A model generated the notes under the pieces. It was not told where the DNA came from. It worked only from the letters and a program-made list of their open reading frames with translations, and did not search any database. This document shows positions 1 to 8,891 of a stretch of 64,000 bases of DNA, piece after piece. The stretch covers positions 62,001-126,000 of the forward strand of contig NZ_JAMXSF010000006.1 of the NCBI RefSeq assembly GCF_024124545.1, read 5' to 3'. The stretch is from Pseudoalteromonas sp. XMcav2-N (GTDB lineage: Bacteria; Pseudomonadota; Gammaproteobacteria; Enterobacterales; Alteromonadaceae). Numbering within the stretch: the stretch's first letter is position 1; each line of letters starts with the position of its first letter. Made by a program: the position numbers and the translations under genes.

Positions 1-1
1 G

Positions 2-460
2 TCTAAAGCGCGTGGTCGTTACAAGTTTCAGTGTTATAACGATAATTCGGCGAAAACTGTGGCCAGATTCAAGCACTTGTTTCCTAATTCTATGTACTCG
101 ATGCTGGCGGTCTGGGATCGGGCTGGCGAGTTAGTGGTACAGCCTTTCGGTGGCCTGCCGAATGTATTCATCACAGATAAACGTGGTAATGCGCGCTATG
201 AAAAAGAAATTAACGGCTGTCCGCTACTGCCTACTGAGGATGGCAGCTCACTGTTGTATCTGATCATCAGTTATCACCCGAATGCGTCTATCACAGGTGC
301 CTCTTCCTTTATTACCGCAGCACCTGCAACGGTTATTGACAAAGATGGCAGTGTGTTCGAAAGCACACAACCACCTGGCATCGTGATCCACGATCAAATC
401 ATGTTCCCCATTAATGGCCTGGAGAAGATCCAGTATGACCAGCCACTAATTGCCAAGTAA
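2..460 (+). CDS. unidentified protein, 3' part (cut by left edge)
   Basis: The frame is open from the first bases of the window through a GTG at 59 to the TAA at 458-460, so this is the C-terminal part (at least 152 residues) of a gene starting outside the window. The GTG is probably internal, because the 19 codons before it are also open and read as ordinary protein. I recognise no family. The visible part looks like a compact beta-rich domain with many aromatic and glycine residues, one cysteine near the left edge and another in the middle, and no membrane segment. It ends 13 bases before the amidase gene, which has its ribosome site in that gap, so the two are probably co-transcribed. Function unknown. 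Confidence 0.6.
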   Translation, partial: SKARGRYKFQCYNDNSAKTVARFKHLFPNSMYSMLAVWDRAGELVVQPFGGLPNVFITDKRGNARYEKEINGCPLLPTEDGSSLLYLIISYHPNASITGASSFITAAPATVIDKDGSVFESTQPPGIVIHDQIMFPINGLEKIQYDQPLIAK

Positions 461-473
461 GCCGGAGGTCTGA

Positions 474-1871
474 GTGGATATTGCAACTTTATCATTGCGC
501 ACTCAGGCTGACTTGATAGCGTCTGGTGCGCTATCAAGTGAAGCGCTGGTGCGTCATTATCTGGATATGATTTCAAAACACAATGGTGAAGTGAATGCCA
601 TTGTTCAGGTAGCTCGGGTTGAAGACCTTATTGCACAGGCACAAGCCGCGGACGAAAAGGTACGCAGTGGCGCACCACTGGGTCGTCTGCATGGTGTGCC
701 CATGACAGTCAAAGACATGTGTAAGGTCGCAGGTTTCCCCTGCACCATGGGGACGGAAGGGCTGACCGGGTTTGTTGCCGAAGAAGATGCCACCATAGTT
801 GCGCGGGTCAAAGCGCAAGGAGCCATTATTCTGGGCATTACCAATGTGCCTGAATTACTGATGGCGTTCGAGACGGATAACCTGATCTATGGCCGAACCA
901 ATCATCCGCTTGACTCGCACTTATCACCCGGTGGTAGCAGCGGGGGAGAAGCGGCTGCTATTGCATCGGGTTGTTCGCCAGCCGGACTTGGTTCAGATTC
1001 GATGGGCAGTGTTCGTGTTCCTGCCAGCATGGTGGGCATTGCCGGGCTAAAAGTCACACAAGGTCGCTTGCCACAAACCGGACGGGTGCCCATGGAAGGG
1101 GCCAGTCTGCACGTAAGATCGGCGTCTTATGGTCCTATGGGGCGTTACATTGATGACGTGGCGTTACTGTTGGAGATCATTGCCGGGCCAGATGGCATTG
1201 ACCCGAACACCATGCCTGTACCCGTGCAGGATTACCAGCGTTGTGATATCTCTACGTTGGATGTGGCCTGGTATGAAAACAATGGCTGGTGCGATGTCCA
1301 GCCGGAAATCGTGCAGGCATTGCGACGGGCCGTTGATACACTTGCGCCGTTTGTTGGATCAGTGACCAATGACGCGCCGGCATGTCTGAATAAGGTTAAG
1401 TCGCTGGCTCTGGAGATGATTGCGTTTGGTGCTGATGGCGGACAAAGCTGGTATCAGGGGGCAAAATTAATGGGGAGCAAAGCACTGTCTCCCCTGTTTG
1501 AGGCCTTTTTGGAGTCTGCATCGTCTTGTCAGCTGACGGTCACTGAATTGCGTGGCCGACTGCGTGAGTGGGACCAATACAATTTTGCAATGCAGGCTTT
1601 TAGCCAGCGTTACCCAATCACTTTGTGCCCGGTCAGTGCCACAACGGCACAAGCCCACGGACACTCAGTAAGACAGATCGACAATTACACCTTTACCATG
1701 GCTTACAGTTTAAGTGGCCAACCTGTGGCAACTGTTTGTATTGGAAAAGATAATAACGGTTTGCCGATTGGGGTGCAGGTGGTTGGGCAGTTGTGGTGTG
1801 AGCATCAGGTGCTGGCGGTTGCATCGGTACTGGAGCGTGCCTTTGCTCAATCAGATGCAGCCAATTCATAA
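474..1871 (+). CDS. amidase-signature family hydrolase
   Basis: This 465-residue protein belongs to the amidase signature family, cytoplasmic Ser-cisSer-Lys hydrolases that cleave carboxamides to acid and ammonia or amine. The catalytic lysine is Lys80 in TVKD. The cis-serine lies in the Gly/Ser-rich GGSSGGE stretch (Ser155/156). The nucleophile is Ser179 in SDSMGSVR. The usual form of that last motif is DxGGS, so Met177 replaces a glycine. No signal peptide is seen. The GTG start at 474 is preceded by GGAGG at 463-467. The substrate cannot be read from sequence: the family includes aliphatic amidases, GatA-like and indoleacetamide hydrolases, and there are no gatB or gatC neighbours, so GatA is unlikely. 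The exporter gene follows after 12 bases. Confidence 0.88.
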   Translation: MDIATLSLRTQADLIASGALSSEALVRHYLDMISKHNGEVNAIVQVARVEDLIAQAQAADEKVRSGAPLGRLHGVPMTVKDMCKVAGFPCTMGTEGLTGFVAEEDATIVARVKAQGAIILGITNVPELLMAFETDNLIYGRTNHPLDSHLSPGGSSGGEAAAIASGCSPAGLGSDSMGSVRVPASMVGIAGLKVTQGRLPQTGRVPMEGASLHVRSASYGPMGRYIDDVALLLEIIAGPDGIDPNTMPVPVQDYQRCDISTLDVAWYENNGWCDVQPEIVQALRRAVDTLAPFVGSVTNDAPACLNKVKSLALEMIAFGADGGQSWYQGAKLMGSKALSPLFEAFLESASSCQLTVTELRGRLREWDQYNFAMQAFSQRYPITLCPVSATTAQAHGHSVRQIDNYTFTMAYSLSGQPVATVCIGKDNNGLPIGVQVVGQLWCEHQVLAVASVLERAFAQSDAANS

Positions 1872-1883
1872 AAGGAGTGTTTG

Positions 1884-2786
1884 ATGAAATATATGATTAT
1901 GTTAGTGGCGTGTGGTTTCCTGTGGGGATCTCAGTATATTTTTAACGCCATTGCTCTTGAGAGCATGCCAGCTTTGTGGATCGCAGCATTGCGCTCCACC
2001 ATTGGCGCACTGGTACTGATTGTTGCTTGTTACTTTCTGGGCTTAAAGCGTGAGCCAGGTCACTGGCGATTACTGTTTGTGATTGGATTGCTGGAAGCCA
2101 CCTTGCCCTTCTTGCTGGTTGCCTGGGGTCAGCAAACGACGGCGGCGTCTCACGCTGCTGTCATCACGGGTATGAACCCGTTACTGACGATTTTACTGGC
2201 GCCTTTGTTGCTAAAGGACAGCGATTTCAGCGTCAAAGGCATTCTGTGCGGATTAATTGGCTTTGCCGGTTTGCTTTATTTATTTTTACCTCAGCTTCAG
2301 GCGCAGTCAGCATCCCAGTTTGTCGGTGCCGCAGCCATCTTTATCGCAGCACTGAGCTTTGCACTGAGCTTAATTCTGGTGAAAAAGCTTGAGCATTTGC
2401 ATCCGGTTGTAGTTGCCCGTGACGTTATTGCACTCTCCGCATTGCAATTGCTACCGTTAGCGATGCTGTTTGCGGATCTTAATGTCACACAGATAAGTGT
2501 CGATGCGATGCTTGCCAGCGGTTATCTCGGCGTGTTCTGTGGTGGTGTGGTCTATATTCTGTTTATGCAATTGATCATGAGTAAAGGACCTGCATTTGCT
2601 TCATTCAGCAATTACCTGGTACCAACAGTTGGAGTATTACTGTCTTATCTGGTGACGGATCAGGTATTTGACTCGCGGATCCTGGTGAGTCTGGCGATTA
2701 TCATGTTTGCGATTTTTGTCTATCAGTATCAGGGCAAACGCAGCAGTACGTCACAAGAGGCGCCGTCAGCGGTACATAACAGCTAG
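1884..2786 (+). CDS. EamA/DMT-superfamily transporter
   Basis: This 300-residue inner-membrane protein has about ten hydrophobic segments arranged as two EamA repeats, the drug/metabolite transporter fold. The first repeat begins with the family-typical FLWGSQY near residue 14. Such proteins export amino acids, metabolites or drugs, and the substrate cannot be assigned here. I chose ATG 1884 over the in-frame TTG at 1881 because AAGGAG (1872-1877) is then six bases away. The last 20 residues are hydrophilic. It follows the amidase closely, so an exporter working with that enzyme's product is possible but only inferred. A strong hairpin terminator lies just downstream. Confidence 0.88.
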   Translation: MKYMIMLVACGFLWGSQYIFNAIALESMPALWIAALRSTIGALVLIVACYFLGLKREPGHWRLLFVIGLLEATLPFLLVAWGQQTTAASHAAVITGMNPLLTILLAPLLLKDSDFSVKGILCGLIGFAGLLYLFLPQLQAQSASQFVGAAAIFIAALSFALSLILVKKLEHLHPVVVARDVIALSALQLLPLAMLFADLNVTQISVDAMLASGYLGVFCGGVVYILFMQLIMSKGPAFASFSNYLVPTVGVLLSYLVTDQVFDSRILVSLAIIMFAIFVYQYQGKRSSTSQEAPSAVHNS

Positions 2787-2794
2787 CAACAAAA

Positions 2795-2817
2795 AAGCCC
2801 TGATATGATCAGGGCTT
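2795..2817. terminator. bidirectional terminator between EamA gene and ppaC
   Basis: A perfect 10-bp stem (AAGCCCTGAT with ATCAGGGCTT) encloses a 3-base loop. On the minus strand it is followed by a run of six T, and on the plus strand by TTAATTT. It sits between two converging genes and can serve both. Confidence 0.85.
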
Positions 2818-2845
2818 AATTTAGGGTTACCGACAGTAATGCGGA

Positions 2846-3766
2846 TTATGCAAACGCATCCTGTAGTGGCGGAACGACCTGCTTTTTACGGCTCAGTACG
2901 CCATCCAGCCATACCCGGCTATTTTCAGGGGTGACCTGGTAGGCTTTTTCTACAATGCTTTCGTCGTCAGATGCGATCAGCATTTGTGAGCCTTCTTTCA
3001 TGATATCGGTCAGCAGCAGTAATACTGAGTGACGGCCGCCTTCTTCTTTCAGCTTAGCAATGTCAGCTTCCAGGTCGGCTTTGATGTCATCAAATACAGA
3101 CAGGTCAATCACTTCCAGCTGGCCAATACCAACCAGGTTGCCATTCATGTTGAAGTCTTTAAAGTCACGCATAACCAGATCGCGTGCCGGAGTACCTTCA
3201 ACCGCTGATTTTACTTTGAACATGTCCATGCCCAGTGCTTTAAAGTCTTCTACGCCTGCAATTTTAGCCAGCGCTTCAACACATTTAATGTCTGCTGTAG
3301 TACAGGTTGGTGACTTAAAGATCACAGTATCGCTCAGAATTGCACACATCATCAGACCTGCGATCCCTTGTGGGATTTCAACGCCGTAGAAGTCATACAT
3401 CATTTTGATGATGGTGTTACTACAGCCAACCGGACGGATCCAGCACTCAAGCGGCGTTGAGGTAGTCAGGTCGCCCAGTTTATGGTGATCAACCACACCT
3501 ACAACGGTTGCTTCATCGATGTCATCCGGTGCCTGAGTCTTTTCGGTATGGTCAACGATATAGACTTCTTCACCCGCATAGCTCAGTTTTAACTCCGGCG
3601 CTTCAAAGCCAAAGCGGTCCAGAATAAACTGAGTTTCAGGAGAGACATCGCCCAAACGTGTTGGGATTGCTTCTTCACCGATCTGGTTCTTCAGGTAAGC
3701 CAGTGCAATTGCACCACAAATTGAATCTGAGTCAGGGATCTTATGTCCCACTACATACATTGCCAT
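2846..3766 (-). CDS. ppaC: manganese-dependent inorganic pyrophosphatase (family II)
   Basis: This 306-residue DHH-family enzyme hydrolyses pyrophosphate to two phosphates in the cytoplasm, pulling biosynthetic reactions forward. Metal-ligand motifs are all present: His8, Asp12 and Asp14 in GHKIPDSD, Asp72 in VDHTE, the DHH at 93-95, and Asp146 in AILSDT. The C-terminal substrate-binding SRKKQ is also present. The length matches the family. The frame stays open upstream to 3910, but the start is ATG 3766: the mature family begins at this point, GGAG lies 7-10 bases upstream on the coding strand, and a good extended -10 at 3795-3803 would start transcription only about 20 bases before it. The gene converges on the EamA gene. 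Confidence 0.96.
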   Translation of the reverse strand: MAMYVVGHKIPDSDSICGAIALAYLKNQIGEEAIPTRLGDVSPETQFILDRFGFEAPELKLSYAGEEVYIVDHTEKTQAPDDIDEATVVGVVDHHKLGDLTTSTPLECWIRPVGCSNTIIKMMYDFYGVEIPQGIAGLMMCAILSDTVIFKSPTCTTADIKCVEALAKIAGVEDFKALGMDMFKVKSAVEGTPARDLVMRDFKDFNMNGNLVGIGQLEVIDLSVFDDIKADLEADIAKLKEEGGRHSVLLLLTDIMKEGSQMLIASDDESIVEKAYQVTPENSRVWLDGVLSRKKQVVPPLQDAFA

Positions 3767-4072
3767 TGACGGTTCTCCAAAAAAATTTGTCGCCATTCTA
3801 GCAAAAATTAACCACAAGAAAACAGCATAAGCGGGGCTAATCGCAGCTTTTTCATGTACCTTACAGAGACGATACTCTGTGCACTGAAACAATAGCGAGG
3901 ACGTGATCACGCGAAATGACAGGTCTTTGCGCTGTGTTTGCTGACACGCTAATATAGAAATAGGTTTATTTTGCTCGAAATATCAATACTCATTGAAGCT
4001 TGCCTTGGGTATTTCGACGATGACTAACACTGCTGACATGTGTCGATAATTGACGGGCCAAGGAGGCGTTGA
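3767..4072. other. divergent intergenic region, ppaC / antiporter
   Basis: This 306-base gap separates divergent genes and should hold both promoters. I see the ppaC extended -10 (3795-3803), a 10-base perfect palindrome CGTGATCACG at 3901-3910, and the AAGGAGG ribosome site (4060-4066) of the antiporter. I see no gene or RNA structure. Confidence 0.6.
3795..3803 (-). promoter_or_regulatory. extended -10 promoter of ppaC
   Basis: The minus strand reads TGCTAGAAT, an extended -10 element with one mismatch to TATAAT. No good -35 box is seen, which is common for extended -10 promoters. The predicted transcript start is about 20 bases before the ppaC ATG. Confidence 0.5.
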
Positions 4073-5269
4073 ATGGAAAAAATCTATCTGGTGCTGGCCT
4101 GGATGGGGTTGGCTATTTTTTTGTATTCCATCGCTATTCGGCAGCTGAAACGGGCGGAATTTACCGGACCGATGTGGTTTGTGTTGTTTGGCTGTGCGCT
4201 GGGATGGTACTTTCAGGAATCACTGTCGCTGCGCCTAGAGAACTTGCGTGAGTTTTTGCCGCTGGTGGAGCTGATCCTGGCCATTTTTCTTTTCTCTGAT
4301 GCCGCAAAAACCCGGCTCAGAGTGTTGCTGCACTCTTATCAACTTCCCCTGTTATTACTGCTGGCTCTGCCTCTGACTATGGGCCTGGCCGCACTGGGGG
4401 CACATTGGCTACTCTCACTGCCCTGGCTGCCCGGGCTGATTTTGGCCATCATGTTGACACCAACTGATGCCGCGCTGTGTCAGAGCTTTATTCAGGATAA
4501 ACAAGTACCAGCGAAACTCCGTGAGGCCATCAATGTCGAGAGTGGTCTGAATGATGGCTTATGTGTGCCTGTTTTTCTGTTTTTATTAAGCAGCAGCATT
4601 CATACGCAAGCGCCTTCGGGGCACTCACTTTTGATGTTGTTTTTACAGGAGGTAGGGATTGCACTTGCTGTTGCATTAATGTTAACCATTGCCGCCATAT
4701 GGCTGATAAAATTGACCTATCGTCATCACTTTTTTGCCGCTAAAAGTAGCCCGTTTTTATTTATTGGCATTGCGATTGGGGTCTTTTCGCTTACTCAGTT
4801 ACTGGAGGGAAGTGGTTTTATTGCGGTGTTTATCAGCGGCCTGTTGTTTGACTATGGGTTTCGCGATGCCTTTAAAGACAAATTAATCGAGGAAAGTGAG
4901 CAAATAGCAGAGTTGGCAGCCTATATCCTTTGGGTCATCTTTGGGATCAGTGCCAGTGTGCTGTTATTTACTGCATTTGAGTGGCAGATATGGCTTTATG
5001 CCCTGCTGGCTGTTGTGGTGTTTCGTTTTATCCCTGTTATGGTGCTGCTGATGCCGACCCGTTTAGACTGGCGGGCGCAAGTGACGCTGGCCTGGTTTGG
5101 TCCAAAGGGACTAGCCTCTGTGGTACTGAGCCTGATGCTGCTGGGTTCCAATCTTGCGTATAGCCTGCTACTGACGAAGATTACCGCTGCAACTGTGTTG
5201 CTGAGTATTTTTATCTTTGGTGTGAGCGGCCATCTTGCTGGCTCTTTTTTGACTAAAAAACAACAGTAG
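4073..5269 (+). CDS. CPA1-type cation:proton antiporter
   Basis: This 398-residue inner-membrane protein has 11-13 hydrophobic segments and the cation:proton antiporter 1 fold. It would exchange Na+ or K+ for protons and so help with pH and salt balance. The unwound-helix motif is TPTDA (Thr131-Asp132) and the ion-binding segment is NVESGLNDG with Asn160-Asp161, the ND pair typical of electroneutral NhaP-like members. No long cytoplasmic C-terminal regulatory domain is present, so it is shorter than many NhaP proteins. The start at ATG 4073 has AAGGAGG six bases upstream. It appears to be a single-gene unit. Ion preference is not readable. Confidence 0.88.
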   Translation: MEKIYLVLAWMGLAIFLYSIAIRQLKRAEFTGPMWFVLFGCALGWYFQESLSLRLENLREFLPLVELILAIFLFSDAAKTRLRVLLHSYQLPLLLLLALPLTMGLAALGAHWLLSLPWLPGLILAIMLTPTDAALCQSFIQDKQVPAKLREAINVESGLNDGLCVPVFLFLLSSSIHTQAPSGHSLLMLFLQEVGIALAVALMLTIAAIWLIKLTYRHHFFAAKSSPFLFIGIAIGVFSLTQLLEGSGFIAVFISGLLFDYGFRDAFKDKLIEESEQIAELAAYILWVIFGISASVLLFTAFEWQIWLYALLAVVVFRFIPVMVLLMPTRLDWRAQVTLAWFGPKGLASVVLSLMLLGSNLAYSLLLTKITAATVLLSIFIFGVSGHLAGSFLTKKQQ

Positions 5270-5364
5270 ACGAACAAAAAGTGTCACTCGGGTGAAATAA
5301 AAAAGTCATCAAGTGTCCCTAAACTGTGCCGCGGCTCAGATGATTACGTTTTAGGAACACTACA

Positions 5365-7068
5365 ATGAATAAAAAGCTATTAGCAGTGGCAGTATCTGCC
5401 GTCTTATTGACCGCATGTAACAATGACGACACCAGAACGGTTGAAGTCGTAAAGGAAGTCGAAGTTGCAAAAGAAGTGGTTAAAGAAGTTGAAGTCGAAG
5501 TGATTAAAGAGGTGAAAGTGCCTCCGACGGCTGTGACTCAGGTTAAGAATGTTATCCTGATGATTGGCGATGGTATGGGTGCCCAGCAGGTTGGTTTACT
5601 GGAAGAGTATGCGCGCCGTGCACCTAACTCAACATACAATAATAAAAACAACCAAACTGCACTGTCTAAGCTTGCAGCGGGTGGCCATTTGGGTCTGTCT
5701 CTGAACGCACCTCACGGTGCAAATGGCAGCCTGGTTGTAGACTCTGCGTGTTCAGCAACTCAACTGGCGACTGGTAAAGCGTCGGGCTCAGAGATGATTG
5801 GCCTGGATGACCAGGGTTACATCATTGAAACTATTCTTGAAAAAGCGAAAAAAGCCGGCAAAGCGACAGGTCTGGTTTCTGATACTCGCTTAACACACGC
5901 TACGCCAGCGGCCTTTGCAGCACACCAACCACATCGCTCATTGGAGCCTGAAATTGCGGTTGAAATGGTAGAAAGCGGCATGGTCGATGTCATGCTTTCT
6001 GGTGGTGCACGCGTCTTTATCCCATCTGATATTAAAGAAGATGCCGAGGATCAGCAAATACTTGCAGAGCTGGGCATGCCTGCCAGTGTCTATAAAAAAT
6101 CTAAGCGCAGTGATGACCGCAATGTTGTTGTTGAAGCGAAAGACCAGCATGGCTATACACTGGCGTTTGATAAGGCACAGTTAGCTAAAACGGATAGCGA
6201 TAAACTGCTTGGCTTGTTTGCCAACTCAGGTATGGCGGATGGCATTGCTTACAGAGACTGTAAAGCCGATGACAGTTGTACGCAGCCGTCTCTTAAAGAG
6301 ATGACGGTTAAGGCACTGGATATCCTGTCTAAAGATGAAGACGGTTTCTTCCTGATGATTGAAGGCGGCCAGATTGACTGGGCAGGCCATGCGAATGATG
6401 CCGGCTGGATGTTGAACGAGCTGCTTAAGTTCGACGAAGCTGTTGAAGCCGTTCATGAGTGGGCAAAAGATCGCACAGATACGCTGGTCTTGGTCACCGC
6501 TGACCATGAAACCGGCAGCTTTGGTTTTAGTTACTCAAGCCACAACAAGCCAGAAGGCGTATTGTTGCCAGGTGATGGTATGAAGGGCGCCGAGTATAAG
6601 CCGAAGTTTAACTTTGGTGGGCTGGGCATTCTGGATACTTTATATGGGCAAGTGGGCACTTTCTACGACGTGCTGGGTGAAGTAAATGGTGACTACAACT
6701 ACAGCGATTCGACGGATCAGCAATGGAAAGACGCCATTGAGAAATACACGCCATATACAGTGACATTAGAAGAAGCTGCAAAAGTGAATGCCTCAGATGC
6801 TCTGAATAGCAGCAACTACCCACTGCCTAAATTTGAAGACTTCTCAGACTTCTATGTTTATGACACAGAAGACTTTACTGCAAAAATCGGTCGTGTAGTG
6901 GCGAAGCAACAAAACGTAGTTTGGGGTACTGGCACGCATACAGCGGCACCAGTACCTGTCTATGCCTTTGGTCCGGCGGGCGTGACTGAGCAGTTTTCTA
7001 CGCTGCAACACCATGTCGACATCGGTACTAAGATGATCAAAGCTCTGGGCCTGCAAGACGCAGAGTAA
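5365..7068 (+). CDS. alkaline phosphatase, lipoprotein
   Basis: This 567-residue protein of the PhoA/alkaline phosphatase superfamily releases phosphate from monoesters. The N-terminus is a lipoprotein signal with the lipobox LLTAC (Cys18). A charged tether of repeated Val-Lys-Glu units follows at residues 26-52, and the catalytic domain starts near residue 60. Visible catalytic features are metal ligand Asp69 in IGDGMG, nucleophile Ser127 in DSACSATQ, the SDTRLTHATPAA segment, EGGQIDWAGHAND and TADHETG, and THTAAPV near the end. The residue after the lipid cysteine is Asn, so retention signals cannot be judged firmly. The ATG follows AGGA. It is a monocistronic unit with a strong terminator. 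I see no convincing Pho box upstream. Confidence 0.93.
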   Translation: MNKKLLAVAVSAVLLTACNNDDTRTVEVVKEVEVAKEVVKEVEVEVIKEVKVPPTAVTQVKNVILMIGDGMGAQQVGLLEEYARRAPNSTYNNKNNQTALSKLAAGGHLGLSLNAPHGANGSLVVDSACSATQLATGKASGSEMIGLDDQGYIIETILEKAKKAGKATGLVSDTRLTHATPAAFAAHQPHRSLEPEIAVEMVESGMVDVMLSGGARVFIPSDIKEDAEDQQILAELGMPASVYKKSKRSDDRNVVVEAKDQHGYTLAFDKAQLAKTDSDKLLGLFANSGMADGIAYRDCKADDSCTQPSLKEMTVKALDILSKDEDGFFLMIEGGQIDWAGHANDAGWMLNELLKFDEAVEAVHEWAKDRTDTLVLVTADHETGSFGFSYSSHNKPEGVLLPGDGMKGAEYKPKFNFGGLGILDTLYGQVGTFYDVLGEVNGDYNYSDSTDQQWKDAIEKYTPYTVTLEEAAKVNASDALNSSNYPLPKFEDFSDFYVYDTEDFTAKIGRVVAKQQNVVWGTGTHTAAPVPVYAFGPAGVTEQFSTLQHHVDIGTKMIKALGLQDAE

Positions 7069-7127
7069 GTGCTGACTTTTAAGGATAATCCATAATAACA
7101 AACATGTAAGATCTGGAGATCTTGTTG

Positions 7128-7154
7128 GGCCACTGCAGTGCAGTGGCCTTTTTT
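7128..7154 (+). terminator. terminator after the alkaline phosphatase gene
   Basis: GGCCACTGCA and TGCAGTGGCC form a GC-rich hairpin (effectively a 7-bp stem with a 7-base loop) followed by six T. It lies 60 bases after the phosphatase stop. Confidence 0.85.
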
Positions 7155-7336
7155 GTTTTACCCAAAACAAACTCTAAAAAGCGCAAAGCGCACTTTAACT
7201 GTGTGGTGAAGGTGAGTCTGTGTGCATGAGAAATGCTTACTTACACTTGTAATATTGTTAGATCTCCGAGTATGGAGAGATATAGTTCTCGCTTTGAGAA
7301 TAAATATTGGTTTATGAATCCAGGGTGAATGTCATA

Positions 7337-7365
7337 TGTGAATAAAGTAGTCATTATGGTATAAT
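7337..7365 (+). promoter_or_regulatory. promoter of the propeller protein / RHS operon
   Basis: A perfect TATAAT (7360-7365) is preceded by TGG, giving an extended -10. At 17 bases spacing lies a weak -35 (TGTGAA, 7337-7342). It precedes the ATG at 7403 by 37 bases and is the only good promoter seen for the operon. Confidence 0.6.
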
Positions 7366-7402
7366 CCGCGCCGATTTCCCGTTTAAGAAACATAGGTTAA
7401 CG

Positions 7403-8890
7403 ATGAACTTTAAAGGACTATTGTGTTGTGTTGTGTTCTTTTCACCACTGCTAAACGCATTTGAGCAGGCTTACGCCCCTATACGAGTTGGCAAAATCAT
7501 AACCGTCATTCCCATTGAATTGATGCCTGAGAACATCGTTCGGCTATCTACTAAACGAACGGGTGATGCCTCTCAACTGGCTTGGACACCTGTTTCGGAT
7601 GCAGACTATTACGTAGTCGAGTACTATCAGGGTGGCCAATGGAGAACGGTGAATGACAAGGTCCTGACGCCTTTTACCAGCACAACTCACACTGGTCCTT
7701 TTCGAATAAAGTCATGTCATCGCTATGGTTGTTCACAGTGGCAGCAAAATGCAGTGACGGTCGATGCAGATCTGGAAGTTCAGGCATTTTACGCCAGTAG
7801 CAGTCGGGTTGAATCCGGTGAGGTGTTTAAGTTGCACTGGTCGCTATCAGGTGCAACTGCGATTTCAGTTACCAAATCTGTTAACCAATACACAACACCT
7901 GCACTGACAATGAAGTCACCTTCATTAAGGTCGCTGTCGCAAAGTACCAATCATGTTACTAAATATAAATTAACAGCCTATGGTTTTGGTGGGCAAAGCA
8001 TTCAGCGCGAGCTTGTCGTTTCTCCGCTCGCTGAGGCCCGCATTATTGAGCAAGCATTGCCATCCAGTTATCCCCAACCATTACGGGAGCTGGGCCTGGA
8101 TGTGATAGAGCGAACTATTATTGAACACAATGGTAGCCTGTATTTTGCAACCCACGACGAAAGGTTGTTCAAATATAAAAGTCAGGTCATACATATAGAG
8201 CATGGCGAAAGAGATATTACCTGGCAAAAAGAGTGGGAGCTCAATACTGCTGGGGTTGTAGCCAATGCGCCTGTGTTTAATGACGGTTTTGCTTACTTCA
8301 CTGTGAGTATGATGGGAGAGAAAGGCAAGGTCTGCAAGGTTGATATAAATAATTCCGATGTAAGGTGCTCGAGGCAATTTAACAGTAATATCATTGCTGC
8401 ACCGGTATTAGTCAATAAGACTTTGCTCAATAGTGCAGCGTCTTCGTTTGACAAATCTAGTTTATTGAGCTCAGCACCTGAGCCAAATGCGGTGCTGACC
8501 AGTGGTCTGTATATTTTCCAACGCGATGGCACCATCAAGGTGCTGGACACCAAAGATCTCACATCAGAGCTTAAAACCTACACTATGCCATCACAAGTAA
8601 AGAACGTTATCACAACACCTTTGCTCGTTGGGTCTATTGAGCTTGTTCATGCTGCGCAGCAATCCTCTCGGCTTGCTCAGAAAGTGGAAGAAGTGATGAA
8701 TTCCTCTGTTTCTGAACCTCAGCTTATTTACCGTGAAGGTAATAGATTGCTGGGGATCACTTTCCCAAAAAATGCACCTCAGAGTGCTTCTGCCACAGAG
8801 TTGATGTCACGTATGTTAGGCCTGGAAACGTCACAACCGGCGTCTCAGGATAGCCAGTCAATGCAAGTGGTATGGGAAGCGGAGTTATAA
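7403..8890 (+). CDS. exported protein with fibronectin-like and beta-propeller repeats
   Basis: This 495-residue protein has a Sec signal peptide (cleavage probably after LLNA, residue 19). Next comes a fibronectin III/Ig-like region near residues 45-200, with a SDADYYVVEYY strand and a cysteine pair around KSCHRYGC. A PQQ-like beta-propeller region follows from about 220 to 410, with repeats of the type NGSLYFATHDERLFKY and GFAYFTV. The last 70 residues are low in motifs. It lies one base upstream of the giant RHS gene, and the same two kinds of modules recur in the N-terminal third of that protein. This suggests a partner or accessory that acts in the same compartment. I recognise no named family and no catalytic motif. 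Confidence 0.75.
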   Translation: MNFKGLLCCVVFFSPLLNAFEQAYAPIRVGKIITVIPIELMPENIVRLSTKRTGDASQLAWTPVSDADYYVVEYYQGGQWRTVNDKVLTPFTSTTHTGPFRIKSCHRYGCSQWQQNAVTVDADLEVQAFYASSSRVESGEVFKLHWSLSGATAISVTKSVNQYTTPALTMKSPSLRSLSQSTNHVTKYKLTAYGFGGQSIQRELVVSPLAEARIIEQALPSSYPQPLRELGLDVIERTIIEHNGSLYFATHDERLFKYKSQVIHIEHGERDITWQKEWELNTAGVVANAPVFNDGFAYFTVSMMGEKGKVCKVDINNSDVRCSRQFNSNIIAAPVLVNKTLLNSAASSFDKSSLLSSAPEPNAVLTSGLYIFQRDGTIKVLDTKDLTSELKTYTMPSQVKNVITTPLLVGSIELVHAAQQSSRLAQKVEEVMNSSVSEPQLIYREGNRLLGITFPKNAPQSASATELMSRMLGLETSQPASQDSQSMQVVWEAEL

Positions 8891-8891
8891 T

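Larger units (their letters stand above)
7069..7402 (+). other. intergenic region before the RHS island
   Basis: This 334-base gap holds a small AAGATCT/AGATCTT inverted repeat near 7108, the phosphatase terminator and, near its right end, the island promoter. The middle part (about 7160-7330) is AT-rich and I see no gene in it. Confidence 0.6.

Noticed and set aside
3767..3910. N-terminal extension of PpaC
   Set aside because: The frame is open, but the extended -10 at 3795-3803, the ribosome site and the family's length all place the start at 3766.
5270..5364. Pho box before the alkaline phosphatase gene
   Set aside because: Only scattered GTCA-like pieces are seen; no pair of 7-base repeats in the right spacing.
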